Shown here piece after piece: positions 16,001 through 24,172 of a stretch of 46,130 nt of DNA. Source of the DNA: a virus; IMG/VR virus record IMGVR_UViG_3300037882_002792, positions 1-46,130 of that record; one strand, 5' to 3'. The notes under the pieces are model-generated. The model was not told the DNA's origin, made no database searches, and saw only the letters and a list, made by a program, of their open reading frames with translations. Each line of letters starts with the position of its first letter. Position 1 is the first letter of the stretch. Both the position numbers and the translations under genes were made by a program.

Positions 16001-16151
16001 CGTTTATCCTGCAGATCGTTGGGTTGCTGAACTCTTTGAAGCCTGCGTATCGCTGAAGCAGCCAGGCGCGCACAGTTATGCCACCAGGATGAAAGTGAGT
16101 CAGGTTGTCCTCAGGTTTGAATGGGTTGAACAGTTCTTTGATTTGAGCCAT
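13077..16151 (-). CDS. Tail tip / host specificity protein (gpJ-like)
   Basis: The 1024-aa product is the large central tail-tip protein that contacts the host. The N-terminal region includes a hydrophobic segment (FFAFLAVTIIASVLIASM) typical for gpJ relatives in this kind of tail cluster. The body follows with LGQPIEVPYGRNQLFPSV and RVLQIEDTPI. The C-terminal third has fibronectin-III-like repeats, for example YGLKVEPLPDSRTVVLASW and VRVAGINLGAGPW. The ATG at 16151 is preferred over upstream codons that lie deep in the NlpC/P60 gene; a 41-bp overlap remains. It is the last late gene and probably decides receptor choice. Confidence 0.85.
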   Translation of the reverse strand: MAQIKELFNPFKPEDNLTHFHPGGITVRAWLLQRYAGFKEFSNPTICRINGREAMRAEWDVYVLKENDIIEFAVVHEGFFAFLAVTIIASVLIASMIPKPSKPGEVPAPDPVFDLKGQRNQNRLGQPIEVPYGRNQLFPSVAARAYNKYVGNEQYQYMLLSLGQGKFADRVLQIEDTPISSFQDVEYAFYEPGEQVTLFPDNVVTSTEVSSIELFGTDEGSYDGPVGGFIANPPGTLASILEIDVTLPVGLYYTGNKGGLGPLTVTALFEYRPVDDDGTPLAAWDDLFVFSKTLATTTPQRFTLEAAVAPGRYEVRGARTNAKSGGSRGSDTLRWEAMRAFLPSTKEYGGVTLLAIKARATNNLNDRASNTINVIATRMLPRWTGTEWTEPEATRSIVWAFCDVFRSAYGGRFSNSQLDLEALLALDAELTAAGKFCDWVVDQKMTAWVAATTIARLASAVPMVNGSRVTMIVDEPKTLPSAVFNQDNILADSFSWQIKLPTQEEYDGVEVEYIDGSTWRRETVLCYDPEDFEPVNPDKVTLTGCTSRQHAYTEGMRINARRKLHRESIVFSTGLEGHLPSFGDLIAVSHDLPRWGQGGQVLKIDGNIQTELATLTLSMPVQFTAPTVEVPEPVHYILLRKRDGTRVGPIVATAGSTPNKVVLGATLPDAYPLDNIHEKYLYLFGTSGNWGEHCTVTGIVPSEDKVEIKCHVYKSQVYSFDELEAPPLNNPTLPPEVPALPVVYGLKVEPLPDSRTVVLASWEPALGAITYVIQTSSNGTDWQTIGRITNTSFAISVNPVHLYVRVAGINLGAGPWATWDGDVGEVVMPPPDVDDLELVAPFVGTSVSIQWFDSPAADSYTVTVLQGATVMRTAVVANNNYTYTREMAGLDGTVARDLVFELVGTNAAGDSDNPETLTVNNPAPAAVTGMTTGAAVLDGGHYTYAASWDPNTDADLRRYQVWGSHTSGFTPDGSTLLYSGTSPNYTIIIPAPGAHAAFYWRAAAQDVWGPEVNPCAEQTIAPHA

Positions 16152-16563
16152 GGCGGTAAAAAGCGTAGTGAGATATGCCGCACCGGCGCACGGCGGACAA
16201 GCTCTGAGCCACCACCTGTGTGCGGAACGCGTGAACCACAAGACCGCCGTCAACCTCCGCCCAAATTCCCACGTGGTGATACCGTTTCGTCCTTCCCATC
16301 AGCACTGCGTCCCCATCCCTGGGCTGTTCCACCCGCTCCCAGGTCTGTCTCTCACAGTCAATTGTCGTGGACACCAGGGTTGTGTCGTAGGCCGGCACGC
16401 ATGAAAACAGCGGCAGCTCCAGGTTGAACCGTGTCTTGTAAACCCACCAGAGGAGTCCCCAGCAGTCAAACTTTCCCGGCCCACGCGCCTGGCTCTCAAA
16501 AGGCTTTCCAATCAACGGGACCGCCCAGTGCTCAGCCGTCTGCAATTGAGGGGAAGCGGTCAT
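16111..16563 (-). CDS. NlpC/P60-family tail peptidase (gpK-like)
   Basis: The 150-aa protein has the NlpC/P60 signature: FDCWGLLWWVY with catalytic C34, the GDAVLM strand, and HVGIW with H97. In long-tailed phages such enzymes sit at the tail tip and cleave peptidoglycan stem peptides during DNA entry. The gene lies between DUF1833 and gpJ, with overlaps on both sides, as in lambda-like tail modules. I see no second domain. Confidence 0.88.
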   Translation of the reverse strand: MTASPQLQTAEHWAVPLIGKPFESQARGPGKFDCWGLLWWVYKTRFNLELPLFSCVPAYDTTLVSTTIDCERQTWERVEQPRDGDAVLMGRTKRYHHVGIWAEVDGGLVVHAFRTQVVAQSLSAVRRCGISHYAFYRHGSNQRTVQPIQT

Positions 16564-17062
16564 TTGTGTAGTAGTCGTTGGGGAATGGCATGTTGACGAT
16601 ATCCGAAAAGGTCGCCTTGGCCGTCACCTCAAACATGTTTATGTTCACGTCCTTCAGAAACAGGCGCAGCGGTGGGTCCATCTGTGGCTGGCTGAGGTCC
16701 GTGGAGAGGTAGGGACGGTAAGTCACCAGTATCGGGACCTCTCCATATGCGGCGTAGCGCAGGAAGTCGCTCAGCTCCTGGTTCACATTGTCAATCCGCA
16801 GACGTATCTCCTGCAGGCCGCTCTCTCCGCTTTCAGGCAGGGAAATGTCAAACGCGCAGGCCTTGAAGAGTTGTTCAACAACCGCATCACTGTAGTCCTC
16901 TTCAAGCGTGGCTGTGATGTCCTCCCTGTTGCGCACCAACCACAGATCGTCAACTATAGAGGGGTTGTCGCAATGGATTTGAAGCGTCTCCAACACGACC
17001 TTGTTGGTGGGCGCTGACGCGTAAGCCTCAGCCAGGGCAGGTCTTATGGTTGGATTTGGCAT
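16532..17062 (-). CDS. DUF1833 minor tail protein
   Basis: The 176-aa product resembles DUF1833 tail proteins: an N-terminal PALAEAYASAP, a beta-rich part with LETLQIHCDN, and the PILVTYRPYLSTDL block. It should be part of the baseplate-like tail tip. The start is ATG at 17062, just past the stop of the holin-like gene; an upstream TTG-type reading is less likely. The 3' end overlaps the NlpC/P60 gene by about 30 bp. Confidence 0.75.
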   Translation of the reverse strand: MPNPTIRPALAEAYASAPTNKVVLETLQIHCDNPSIVDDLWLVRNREDITATLEEDYSDAVVEQLFKACAFDISLPESGESGLQEIRLRIDNVNQELSDFLRYAAYGEVPILVTYRPYLSTDLSQPQMDPPLRLFLKDVNINMFEVTAKATFSDIVNMPFPNDYYTNDRFPSIADG

Positions 17063-17063
17063 G

Positions 17064-17339
17064 TCACTTCTTGAAGTATTGTTGAACAATGAACCACGCG
17101 ATACTCAACAGCATGCTGACCGTCGCAGCGACTGTGAACACCTTCAGTTCAATCGTGTTCAGACGTTTAGCGTGGTCTGCCTGAGTCGGGACCAGGCCGT
17201 TGTTGCCAAGGCTGTTGCCGGTGAGAGCGTCCATTATTCGCGTTTGCCCGCCAGAGAGGTCAAGCAACTCCTGCTTCAGCTCGCGCCACATGCCTCGCGT
17301 GATCACAATGGGCTCGTTGTCATCGTCTTTGTTGCTCAT
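17064..17339 (-). CDS. Small C-tail-anchored membrane protein, holin-like
   Basis: The 91-aa product has a charged soluble N-terminal part (MSNKDDDNEPIVITRGMW), a short helical region and one C-terminal membrane segment (VAATVSMLLSIAWFIV) ending QQYFKK. This is the layout of XhlA-type hemolysin/holin accessory proteins. It overlaps the stop of the lipoprotein gene (ATGA). A lysis role fits the layout and neighbours but is unproven. Confidence 0.55.
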   Translation of the reverse strand: MSNKDDDNEPIVITRGMWRELKQELLDLSGGQTRIMDALTGNSLGNNGLVPTQADHAKRLNTIELKVFTVAATVSMLLSIAWFIVQQYFKK

Positions 17340-18169
17340 GGCAGTTTGTCTTTGATGGTGTCAATGAGGTCTTTCTCAACCCGGTCCATGCTTCCATTCA
17401 GGGCAACTTTGAGCGGGTCAGTCTTGGGCAGCTTCTGCTCCTCCACGACCTTCACGACCTGGGTGAGCGTGGCCTTGTGAAGTTCAAGATCGTTGGAGAG
17501 CTTCCTGTGCTTCAGAGCGTCCTGGAGGAACATCCAGCCGGCAACTATCAGCCCAAGCCCGGCCAGGGAGACAAGGACCCAGAACACAGGAGTGCCCCAC
17601 ACGAAAATGAACGACCCAACCGCCAGCCCTATACAAAGAAGCACGAGACCGGGCTTAGGCCCAAACCCAGCCCAGGCTCCAACAGCTGCCGCCACGCCAC
17701 CGACCAGGGTCATACCTGCCCCGGCTATCCCGAACCAGCGGAACAGCTCAGCCTGTTGTGCATCCTTGGCCTTCTGGAGTCCCGCAGCCTCTGCGGCCGC
17801 AAGGTCTGATTTGGCCTTCACGAGCTGGTCCCGGAGGTCCTGAAGCTCGCGATTGTGGTCACCAGCCATCTTGGTGTATTTGTCCTTGTCACCGGCCACC
17901 CCTGCGTCCACCCGCTCCCGAACGGTCTTGCGCCTGGACTCGCTGAGTATGGGCGTCCCTGCCAGATTAAGCTCGTTTGACACTGTATCGGTGACGGGGC
18001 CAGGAGGTTGGAGGGAATTTGCGTAGCTAGCGCCGTAAATGGCCTCAAATTGCTTCCTGTAAACCTCGTCACCAAGGTTTGTAACCTGTTTCCCTCCCTG
18101 GGCTGGGACCTGAGGAGCGCGGCAGCCCAAAAGGAGGAGCGTGAGACAGAAGGCGGGTGAGGTTTTCAT
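17336..18169 (-). CDS. Predicted lipoprotein with coiled coil and three membrane segments
   Basis: The 277-aa product begins MKTSPAFCLTLLLLGC, a signal peptide with lipobox ending at Cys16. A charged helical region follows (RELQDLRDQLVKAKSDLAAAEA, about residues 105-127), probably a coiled coil. Then come three hydrophobic spans (GAGMTLVGGVAAAVGAWAG, LVLLCIGLAVGSFIFVW, VLVSLAGLGLIVAGWMF) and a charged helical tail. I recognise no family. Between tail fibre and holin-like gene, a role in lysis or in anchoring is possible. The ATG at 18169 is chosen over a TTG at 18181 that overlaps the fibre stop. Confidence 0.6.
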   Translation of the reverse strand: MKTSPAFCLTLLLLGCRAPQVPAQGGKQVTNLGDEVYRKQFEAIYGASYANSLQPPGPVTDTVSNELNLAGTPILSESRRKTVRERVDAGVAGDKDKYTKMAGDHNRELQDLRDQLVKAKSDLAAAEAAGLQKAKDAQQAELFRWFGIAGAGMTLVGGVAAAVGAWAGFGPKPGLVLLCIGLAVGSFIFVWGTPVFWVLVSLAGLGLIVAGWMFLQDALKHRKLSNDLELHKATLTQVVKVVEEQKLPKTDPLKVALNGSMDRVEKDLIDTIKDKLP

Positions 18170-18177
18170 GCGTGTAA

Positions 18178-20343
18178 TCAAGCGGAGCCAAAGGCGAACA
18201 TCCCGTAACTTTGACCATCGTGCGTCGCACGGAACTGAACAGCAGCCTTGCAGTCCAGTTCAAAGCTTGCACAAACGTAGGCGTTAGCGGCCAAAGTCAA
18301 GTTGGTTGATGGACCACCAGATAGTGTGGCAACTTTCACTCCATTTAGGATGAGCGCAAAGTTGCCTGCGCCATCCCACGCAAACCGGAAACGCATCACG
18401 GCAGACCAAGACGATACGGAGGCTGCTGTGGTGCTGACCGTCCCATACGATGCGACGTTGGTGGCCGTCACCGTCGCATTCGCAGACATTGTGACGGTTG
18501 TTCCTACTATGTTGGTGACGGTTGTTCCTACTGGGACTCCAGTGCAAGTTATCAGCTGCCCAATTGCGATTGTTCCAGCGGCGGCAGTTGTTGCCACGTT
18601 ATTTCCTGATACCGTTGTAAGGTTTGTCATATACCCGTTATGGACACCAAACACAATAGTTGTGGCACCTCCAGAAGCATGCGTGAGTTTTACCTGAACT
18701 CCTGGACGCAACAAGTCCCCAACCCCATCAACTGTTGAGGACTGGTTTGCGGCCAACCCGCCAAACGGGACTTTCCCAATTGATACATAATAGTCCGCCA
18801 CAGCAGTAGAACCTCCTGATGCTGATGCATTTATGCTGAAATCATAGAATCCCGGTTTGTCCCACGCGAAAGACCGCCGTGTTGTCTGCCCTGGGATGTA
18901 AGGCATATCGCCGCCTATGTTCCAACGGAGTGCTGTCTGCCCTGTCGCTGACGAGGAAAAGGTGTCCCAGTGTGTAGAATAAGCCTCATTCGATAGGGTG
19001 GACCCTGCGTTGTATTGAGATGGTGTGCCTGCCGCCATCTTTCTTGACCAACGTCCATTCTCTAACGCACCCAACGGAAACCAATACTCTGGTTCCATGT
19101 GAGGGGTTTTCCCGGTTCCCGCTTGGATACACTGGAAAGTGACTCCGTGGTATCGCACAAATTGTCCAACGGTGTAAGCTGTCCCCGCATTGAAGGCGTC
19201 CGTGGACAAACCCAGATTGGTTCTTGCCTGCGGAACTGTGGTTGCTCCTGTGCCCCCTAAGGAGGTGGGGGTCACGCCACCTCCTCCTGAAACAACTATG
19301 TTCCAAGAGCTTGGGCTGCCTGAACCGTTTGTTGTGTCTGCGTTTATTGTAACTGACCCGTTGTCAAGTGTCGTGACAGGTCCCTCAACAAACGCGGTTA
19401 CGTCTGCCGTGGATACAAACCTCAATCTGGTCCCTACAGCCCAACCTGAGTTCGTAAACTCTGTGGTGAACGCCAGTGTTTTTGTTCCCGTGCCTATTGT
19501 AAGGCTGTTTGTGCTGCTCCTTGTCATCTCAGCGTTCAAGCCATTAGCTCCATCAGCTCCATCAGCTCCGTTAGCTCCATCAGCTCCGTTAGCTCCATCA
19601 GCTCCGTTAGCTCCATCAGTCCCTTTTTCACCCGTAAGCGCAATGGTCCAATTGTTGTAAGGCGCATCCTCCCCCGAATATTCATCCACTAAAAACGAGA
19701 CCCCAGATGCATCCTTTGAACTAACAACCCCTTCCATCCAGACAGGCGGTGATGCGCTGGCAAATGCACGAATGCGGTTGCCAACAGCCCAAGGGACAAG
19801 CCCATCAGGGTCTGCAACCGCGTAAACCATAGTAATGTAGTCATATCCAAGCGCGGTTGGATCAACATTTGTATTGCTGACCTTTGTCATTGTGGGGTTA
19901 GATGCGTTGGCACCATTTTTTCCGCCAATGACAATCACCCAGTCACTTTGCTCTGTTCCACCCCACACGTCTGCCGTAATGGTGATCTCTGTTGAGGACG
20001 CGGCTGTGACGTAACCTTGGAAATATGAAAACGGGTCAGATGCTGAATAAACTTGGACACGCGTGTTTGTGCTCCAAGGGACAAATTGGTTTGTGCCTAC
20101 GAGGGGGAAAGTGACGCTACCTTCAGCAGGAGTCCGTGTGGCTGTGCTCGTGCGGACAAGTCCGGCCGCAACCCCATCGCCAACATCTTTCGCAGTCTTG
20201 GCACGCGTAGGCACATTCCCTCCCTCCGTCACGACCGTGCTGCCCTCGCCTGTTGCGGGACCGTGCGTTATGTTGTGGTTGATAAGCGCGTCAGCCTCAA
20301 GGGTTGTGACAGCTGTAAGAGTGCGTTCAGATAGTGTGGGCAT
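18178..20343 (-). CDS. Tail fibre with collagen-like repeat and three repeated beta domains
   Basis: The 721-aa product is a tail-fibre type adhesin. Three related blocks of about 60-75 aa occur in its N-terminal half, each with a core such as WSTNTRVQVYSASD, WAVGNRIRAFASAS or WAVGTRLRFVSTAD and ending in a W-containing strand plus GG. A collagen-like Gly-X-Y stretch (about residues 235-267) separates the second and third. A GGTGATTVPQARTNLGL linker, common in fibres, leads to a C-terminal receptor-binding half with Thr/Ala-rich beta repeats. It lies downstream of the minor tail gene. Receptor binding is inferred from the type. Confidence 0.8.
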   Translation of the reverse strand: MPTLSERTLTAVTTLEADALINHNITHGPATGEGSTVVTEGGNVPTRAKTAKDVGDGVAAGLVRTSTATRTPAEGSVTFPLVGTNQFVPWSTNTRVQVYSASDPFSYFQGYVTAASSTEITITADVWGGTEQSDWVIVIGGKNGANASNPTMTKVSNTNVDPTALGYDYITMVYAVADPDGLVPWAVGNRIRAFASASPPVWMEGVVSSKDASGVSFLVDEYSGEDAPYNNWTIALTGEKGTDGANGADGANGADGANGADGADGANGLNAEMTRSSTNSLTIGTGTKTLAFTTEFTNSGWAVGTRLRFVSTADVTAFVEGPVTTLDNGSVTINADTTNGSGSPSSWNIVVSGGGGVTPTSLGGTGATTVPQARTNLGLSTDAFNAGTAYTVGQFVRYHGVTFQCIQAGTGKTPHMEPEYWFPLGALENGRWSRKMAAGTPSQYNAGSTLSNEAYSTHWDTFSSSATGQTALRWNIGGDMPYIPGQTTRRSFAWDKPGFYDFSINASASGGSTAVADYYVSIGKVPFGGLAANQSSTVDGVGDLLRPGVQVKLTHASGGATTIVFGVHNGYMTNLTTVSGNNVATTAAAGTIAIGQLITCTGVPVGTTVTNIVGTTVTMSANATVTATNVASYGTVSTTAASVSSWSAVMRFRFAWDGAGNFALILNGVKVATLSGGPSTNLTLAANAYVCASFELDCKAAVQFRATHDGQSYGMFAFGSA
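19541..19638 (-). repeat. Collagen-like tandem repeat inside the tail fibre gene
   Basis: Repeated units of ggagctgatggagctaac type (seen as gttagctccatcagctcc on the + strand) encode GANGAD repeats in a Gly-X-Y array. Such low-complexity DNA can change length by slippage, altering the reach of the fibre. Confidence 0.85.
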
Positions 20344-20347
20344 TGGA

Positions 20348-20824
20348 TTAAACTAGTTCGGGTTCAAGCTCGTGGACATACTCGTGGAGAGTCGCAACGG
20401 CAGCTTCAAAGTCCTCCAGGGAGCCAGCTTCAAGCAACAGGTCAACTTCCTCCTCAGAGTAGGGTGCGATCTGGTCCTCAGTCTCCAGCTTGGCCTTGAC
20501 AGTCCAGTGCATAACCGCGTTGTATTTTTGCGAGTAACTGTCTGCTTGAAAGCGGACCACGTAAGACTTGACCCCATCACCAAGCGGCAACGTCATGTTG
20601 AACCACGCCGTGCCGCCGTTGAGCTTGTTCTGGTAGAGGCTGCAAAAGAAAGAGAACTGGGAGTCAGTCAACGTCCATGACACTGAGATCGTCCGCATCT
20701 CGCGCTGAAACCTGGGCTGTTGCCGCACCCTCCCGGACTCCATCCTGGTCCGCTTAGCGGATGACTTCACATCAACGTCCAGGGACGCTTCAGGCAACGG
20801 CAGGAATGTGGGCCAGGTTATCAT
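20348..20824 (-). CDS. Minor tail protein, 158 aa
   Basis: The product starts ITWPTFLPLPEASLDVDV and has a beta-rich core with ISVSWTLTDSQFSFF and TAWFNMTLPLGDGV, a layout common in small tail proteins that follow the tape measure in siphophages. A helical acidic tail ends HELEPELV. Its ATG overlaps the tape measure stop (ATGA). The family is recognised loosely. Confidence 0.7.
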   Translation of the reverse strand: MITWPTFLPLPEASLDVDVKSSAKRTRMESGRVRQQPRFQREMRTISVSWTLTDSQFSFFCSLYQNKLNGGTAWFNMTLPLGDGVKSYVVRFQADSYSQKYNAVMHWTVKAKLETEDQIAPYSEEEVDLLLEAGSLEDFEAAVATLHEYVHELEPELV

Positions 20825-23472
20825 AGTGCTCTGCGGAGAGTTTTATACGTTCCCTCCAGCGCCTGAGTAAAGGGCGTTCCACCGGTCTTGACATCGCCTA
20901 TGAGTGACTTTTTTGTCTCATTTATCAACACAGCGAGCACCCTGCCGTCTGAGGTCTGACGCTCCTCCACCTCAACGCTTGCGGCTGCAACGTTGTTGTT
21001 GATTATCACAGTCATTTTTTGTCCCTGCGCGGCTCCTCCATCAAATGAGTCGGCGGTAGTCCTGGCGGAGGTCACGAAAGCAGGACCACGCACCAGCTCT
21101 GGCCCCGCCTCGCCAACAAGTCCCTCGCGCCCAGCACCAATCATGCCGCCGTGTTCAAACTTGCCCTGATACTCCTGTATGGCCGTGGCGCCCATGAGAG
21201 CCACAGACGCGTAGCCAAGCCCACGGATGATTGAAGCCATCGGTATACCTGCGTAAAAACCACCTTCTGCCAACGCACGCGTGGCGGCCAGCTCAGTGTT
21301 CACAACAGCTTGAGCCATGGCAATCCCTTTGGCGGCAACAAACATAGCTTTAGCAGCTGCGTTGTTACCTTGCACCAGTTGGCTCATCTGGTTGGACACG
21401 TTGCCTGCAAGCTGAAGGACCTGACTGTGCATCTCCAATTGCTTCACCGTAACCATCCTCGCGCCAGTGACCGATATGGCGCCAAGTTTGTCCATGTAGT
21501 TTTGCCAATTCTCACGGGAGCGGTCCTGAAAGTCCTCCTCCTGAATGAGCCGGTTGTCGTATTGGTCCTGGAGTATCTGCTGCTCCGCCACGTATTGCTC
21601 CTGGAGGCGGGACGCTTTTGCCTCGCTGGCCTGAATCTGTTCAACAGCCATGCGGTCGTTCAGCTCGCGCTCCAGCTCAATTTGAATATCGCTACCTTCC
21701 TGGGTGTTCTTGCGAATGAGCTCAAGTCTGCGGTTGTAGGACTCCTGCAGACGCACCTCCTCATCAAGCAGATCGTTGCGCCCTGCGTTGTTCAGGCGGT
21801 CCTCTGCGAGCTTCTTGACCTCCTCCTGGTAGCGTTTGTCCAGTCTGCGCACGAGGTCCAGTTGCTCGTCGCTGCCATCCTTTGTCCCGTCAAGTATCAT
21901 CTTCTTGCGCTTTTCGTAGGACTCCTGCAGCGCAAGCTCCTCCTCAATCAGCGAGTTGCGTAGCGCTTCAAACGCATTGCGCTGCGCCTCTGAGGAGACC
22001 TTCTCAGTGGTCCCTTTGCCAAACTTGGCCAGTGTGTCCTCTCCAAAAAACTCCTGCAGCGCCTTTCGGGCACGCGCCTCTGCCTCGTATGAGGCACGTT
22101 TTTCGTCCGCAGCGGCCTTGGCGTCAGCATACTCCCTCAGCCGCTTGTCGCGCTTCTCAAGGTTGGCAATGGTGTTGTCTGTCAGCTGTTTATCCAGCTC
22201 ATCCGCTATCCCCATTGCGCGTCTCCCGGCTTCCTCAACGAGCCCAACCTGCGTCATCAGGACCTCCTTTTGCTTCTCCGTGAGTTTGCCTGAGTCAACG
22301 GCGGCATACATCTCGTCAGGGTTGAACCTGTTGAAGTGCATTCCAACGCTCTCAGGGGTTACTCCAGCGCCAAGCAGCGCGCCTCTTGCGCGTCCAATGG
22401 AATCCAGTATGCCCTGCTGAAGCTCCGCTTGATTGACCATTGCGGCAATCTCTATTCCCACCTGCTCCATGGCCCAGGCGATGTTCTCAGGCATCTGCGT
22501 GAACGCATCGGAAATGGTGTCAGCGGCAGACTTGCCTTCCTTGCCCCAGTATTGAGCCTCCACGGCGATGAGGTCAGATATGCCTCTGAGACCTATTCCA
22601 ACGTCATCGAACAGAGACCCAAACCTGTTTTTGAGCGCCACTAAATGCCCCTCAAGTTGACCGCTCGCTATGGCAGCAGTCAAGTTGCCCAGCTCATCTG
22701 TCGCGAGTCGAATTGCCTGCGTTATCAGGTCCGCTGGGCCCTGCTTCGCTATGGTATCAAACAGCTGGTCCCAGGCATCGCCAAGGTTTGAGATCGCACC
22801 ATCCAACGTCTTCATCCGCTCAGCCATAGAGCCGGCAAAGTTGACCTCCCCAAGGCGTATGAAGTAGTCCTCAATGTCCTTGGTGTTGTTCTTCACCCGC
22901 TCCGTCATCCCTCTGAACGTGAACACCACCTCATCCGCCTCGCGTCTCGCCTTGATGCCAAATCCCTTCAGCGGCTCAAACTCCCCTGTGGTGGCCTTGG
23001 CAACAGCGTTGGCCATTTCCGCCAGCTCCCTGTTCAGGGCAGACGCGGTGTTGCCGTAGCTGCGCATGGCCCGTTCGCTGGGGTTTAGGCCCAAGTTGAC
23101 AAGCATTATGAAGGCGCCAGTAGCCTGCGCAAGATCGTAGGGTGTCTCAGTGGCAAACTGCTTGATGGCGTTGAACGCTATCACCGCGTCCTCAGCGGAG
23201 CCAGTGGCTGTTTTGAGCTGTGCCTCCAACACCTCAAAGGTCCGGGCAGTCGTAACGAGCTTGTTGACAAACGCCAGCGCTGTGCCCACCGACACAACTG
23301 ACGCAACCAACCCCAGGAGCATGCGTGAAAGGCCATCAGACGCCCTGGACACGCCGCCCATAGATGACTCTACGCGTTTCGCCTCCAGGCCCAGTTTGTC
23401 AAGCTGGCGTTGGGCGTTGCCCACCTGGTCCGTGCTGACTGTTATCACCAAGTGTGCTATTTGCTCTTGCAT
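20821..23472 (-). CDS. Tail tape measure protein
   Basis: The 883-aa product sets tail length and is ejected with the DNA. It begins with a helical region (QVGNAQRQLDKLGLEAKRVE), then a hydrophobic segment (MLLGLVASVVSVGTALAFV), then the conserved tape measure block with TARTFEVLEAQLKTATGS and AIKQFATETPYDLAQATGAF. A long charged coiled-coil region (about residues 480-660) and a Gly-rich hydrophobic segment near residue 760 follow. The C-terminus contains GREGLVGEAGPELV. The start overlaps the frameshifted chaperone, as in lambda-type tails. An 883-residue helix would suggest a tail of roughly 130 nm by the usual rule. Confidence 0.92.
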   Translation of the reverse strand: MQEQIAHLVITVSTDQVGNAQRQLDKLGLEAKRVESSMGGVSRASDGLSRMLLGLVASVVSVGTALAFVNKLVTTARTFEVLEAQLKTATGSAEDAVIAFNAIKQFATETPYDLAQATGAFIMLVNLGLNPSERAMRSYGNTASALNRELAEMANAVAKATTGEFEPLKGFGIKARREADEVVFTFRGMTERVKNNTKDIEDYFIRLGEVNFAGSMAERMKTLDGAISNLGDAWDQLFDTIAKQGPADLITQAIRLATDELGNLTAAIASGQLEGHLVALKNRFGSLFDDVGIGLRGISDLIAVEAQYWGKEGKSAADTISDAFTQMPENIAWAMEQVGIEIAAMVNQAELQQGILDSIGRARGALLGAGVTPESVGMHFNRFNPDEMYAAVDSGKLTEKQKEVLMTQVGLVEEAGRRAMGIADELDKQLTDNTIANLEKRDKRLREYADAKAAADEKRASYEAEARARKALQEFFGEDTLAKFGKGTTEKVSSEAQRNAFEALRNSLIEEELALQESYEKRKKMILDGTKDGSDEQLDLVRRLDKRYQEEVKKLAEDRLNNAGRNDLLDEEVRLQESYNRRLELIRKNTQEGSDIQIELERELNDRMAVEQIQASEAKASRLQEQYVAEQQILQDQYDNRLIQEEDFQDRSRENWQNYMDKLGAISVTGARMVTVKQLEMHSQVLQLAGNVSNQMSQLVQGNNAAAKAMFVAAKGIAMAQAVVNTELAATRALAEGGFYAGIPMASIIRGLGYASVALMGATAIQEYQGKFEHGGMIGAGREGLVGEAGPELVRGPAFVTSARTTADSFDGGAAQGQKMTVIINNNVAAASVEVEERQTSDGRVLAVLINETKKSLIGDVKTGGTPFTQALEGTYKTLRRAL

Positions 23473-24168
23473 TGTAGGTTTCCTCGCGTTGGATGTTGTT
23501 TAGCGTCTTGAGAGCACCCACCTCAAAAGCCGTAACGCTTCTGCAAGTGAGTTGCGACCAATGGTGAATCTCTGTGTAGGAAAGAAGCTCTGGTGCCTGA
23601 AGTTCAAGATACCACGTCCAAATGTGCGCCACCGACTGGGGAAGGGGTGGGACCTCCTCCAACTCCTTGGGAGTCTTGCCGGTTGCTCTTTGGACAGCTT
23701 CAAGGGTTTTTCGCCTGGATGTTTTTGTGCCCTCTACTGGCTGACTCAGCTTGAACTCTGCCCTGGCGTGGGCGTAGAGGAGGTCAAGCTGTCCTTGAAA
23801 AAACGTGTGCGATTGGCAGCCAGGCGGTCAATGGCGTCTGCGATCTGCGGTGCCTCCCTGAAGAAGTTGATCACGTTCTCCTGGGTGCACGGCATGTCAA
23901 AGGTCCACGAGACCACGAGGGAGGAGAGCAGCAGGTATTTCTCGTTGCGGATGAGAAGCTCAGTGGCTTTTTCGTCCTTTTTAAGCATAGCCTCCATGGT
24001 CTTACGGCGGGACTCAGCGTCAGCCGCACGGAAGGCGTCAGAGTCCACGCCGCGCACACGGATGGAGTGCTTTGTGGGTGTTCCGTCAGGGAGGGACAGG
24101 GGAACATCCACGCCCTCGTTTGCGCGAGAGCGGGTGAAGAAAGCCTCCATTGTTTCTTTGGGACTCAT
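23399..24168 (-). CDS. Tail assembly chaperone fusion made by -1 frameshift (gpGT-like)
   Basis: A -1 shift at the heptamer TTTTTTC (23797-23803) joins the 5' frame (24168 to 23797) to a second open frame (23797 to 23399), giving about 256 aa. The downstream part has no good start of its own. It reads QGQLDLLYAHARAEFKLSQ, RRKTLEAVQRATGK and VAHIWTWYLELQAPELLSYTEI, which is characteristic of the T part of G/GT tail chaperones. In the zero frame the slip site is read as CGT TTT TTC, the canonical X XXY YYZ arrangement. The fusion and the short form should coexist and coat the tape measure during tail assembly. Confidence 0.85.
23746..24168 (-). CDS. Tail assembly chaperone, short form (gpG-like)
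   Basis: The 140-aa unshifted product starts MSPKETMEAFFTRSR and ends SSTPTPGQSSS. It has a beta-rich N-terminal part (HSIRVRGVDSDAF) and a helical part (MEAMLKKDEKATELLI), as usual for gpG-like chaperones. The ATG at 24168 is chosen; a TTG at 24180 overlaps the tail tube stop. It lies between tail tube and tape measure, the standard position. Confidence 0.88.
   Translation of the reverse strand: MSPKETMEAFFTRSRANEGVDVPLSLPDGTPTKHSIRVRGVDSDAFRAADAESRRKTMEAMLKKDEKATELLIRNEKYLLLSSLVVSWTFDMPCTQENVINFFREAPQIADAIDRLAANRTRFFKDSLTSSTPTPGQSSS
23797..23803 (-). other. -1 programmed frameshift slippery heptamer
   Basis: On the minus strand the sequence is TTTTTTC, in frame as T TTT TTC relative to the short chaperone (23803 is the third base of its codon). 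The frame entered by the shift is open to 23399 and encodes a conserved-looking T domain. Confidence 0.85.
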
Positions 24169-24172
24169 GGCC

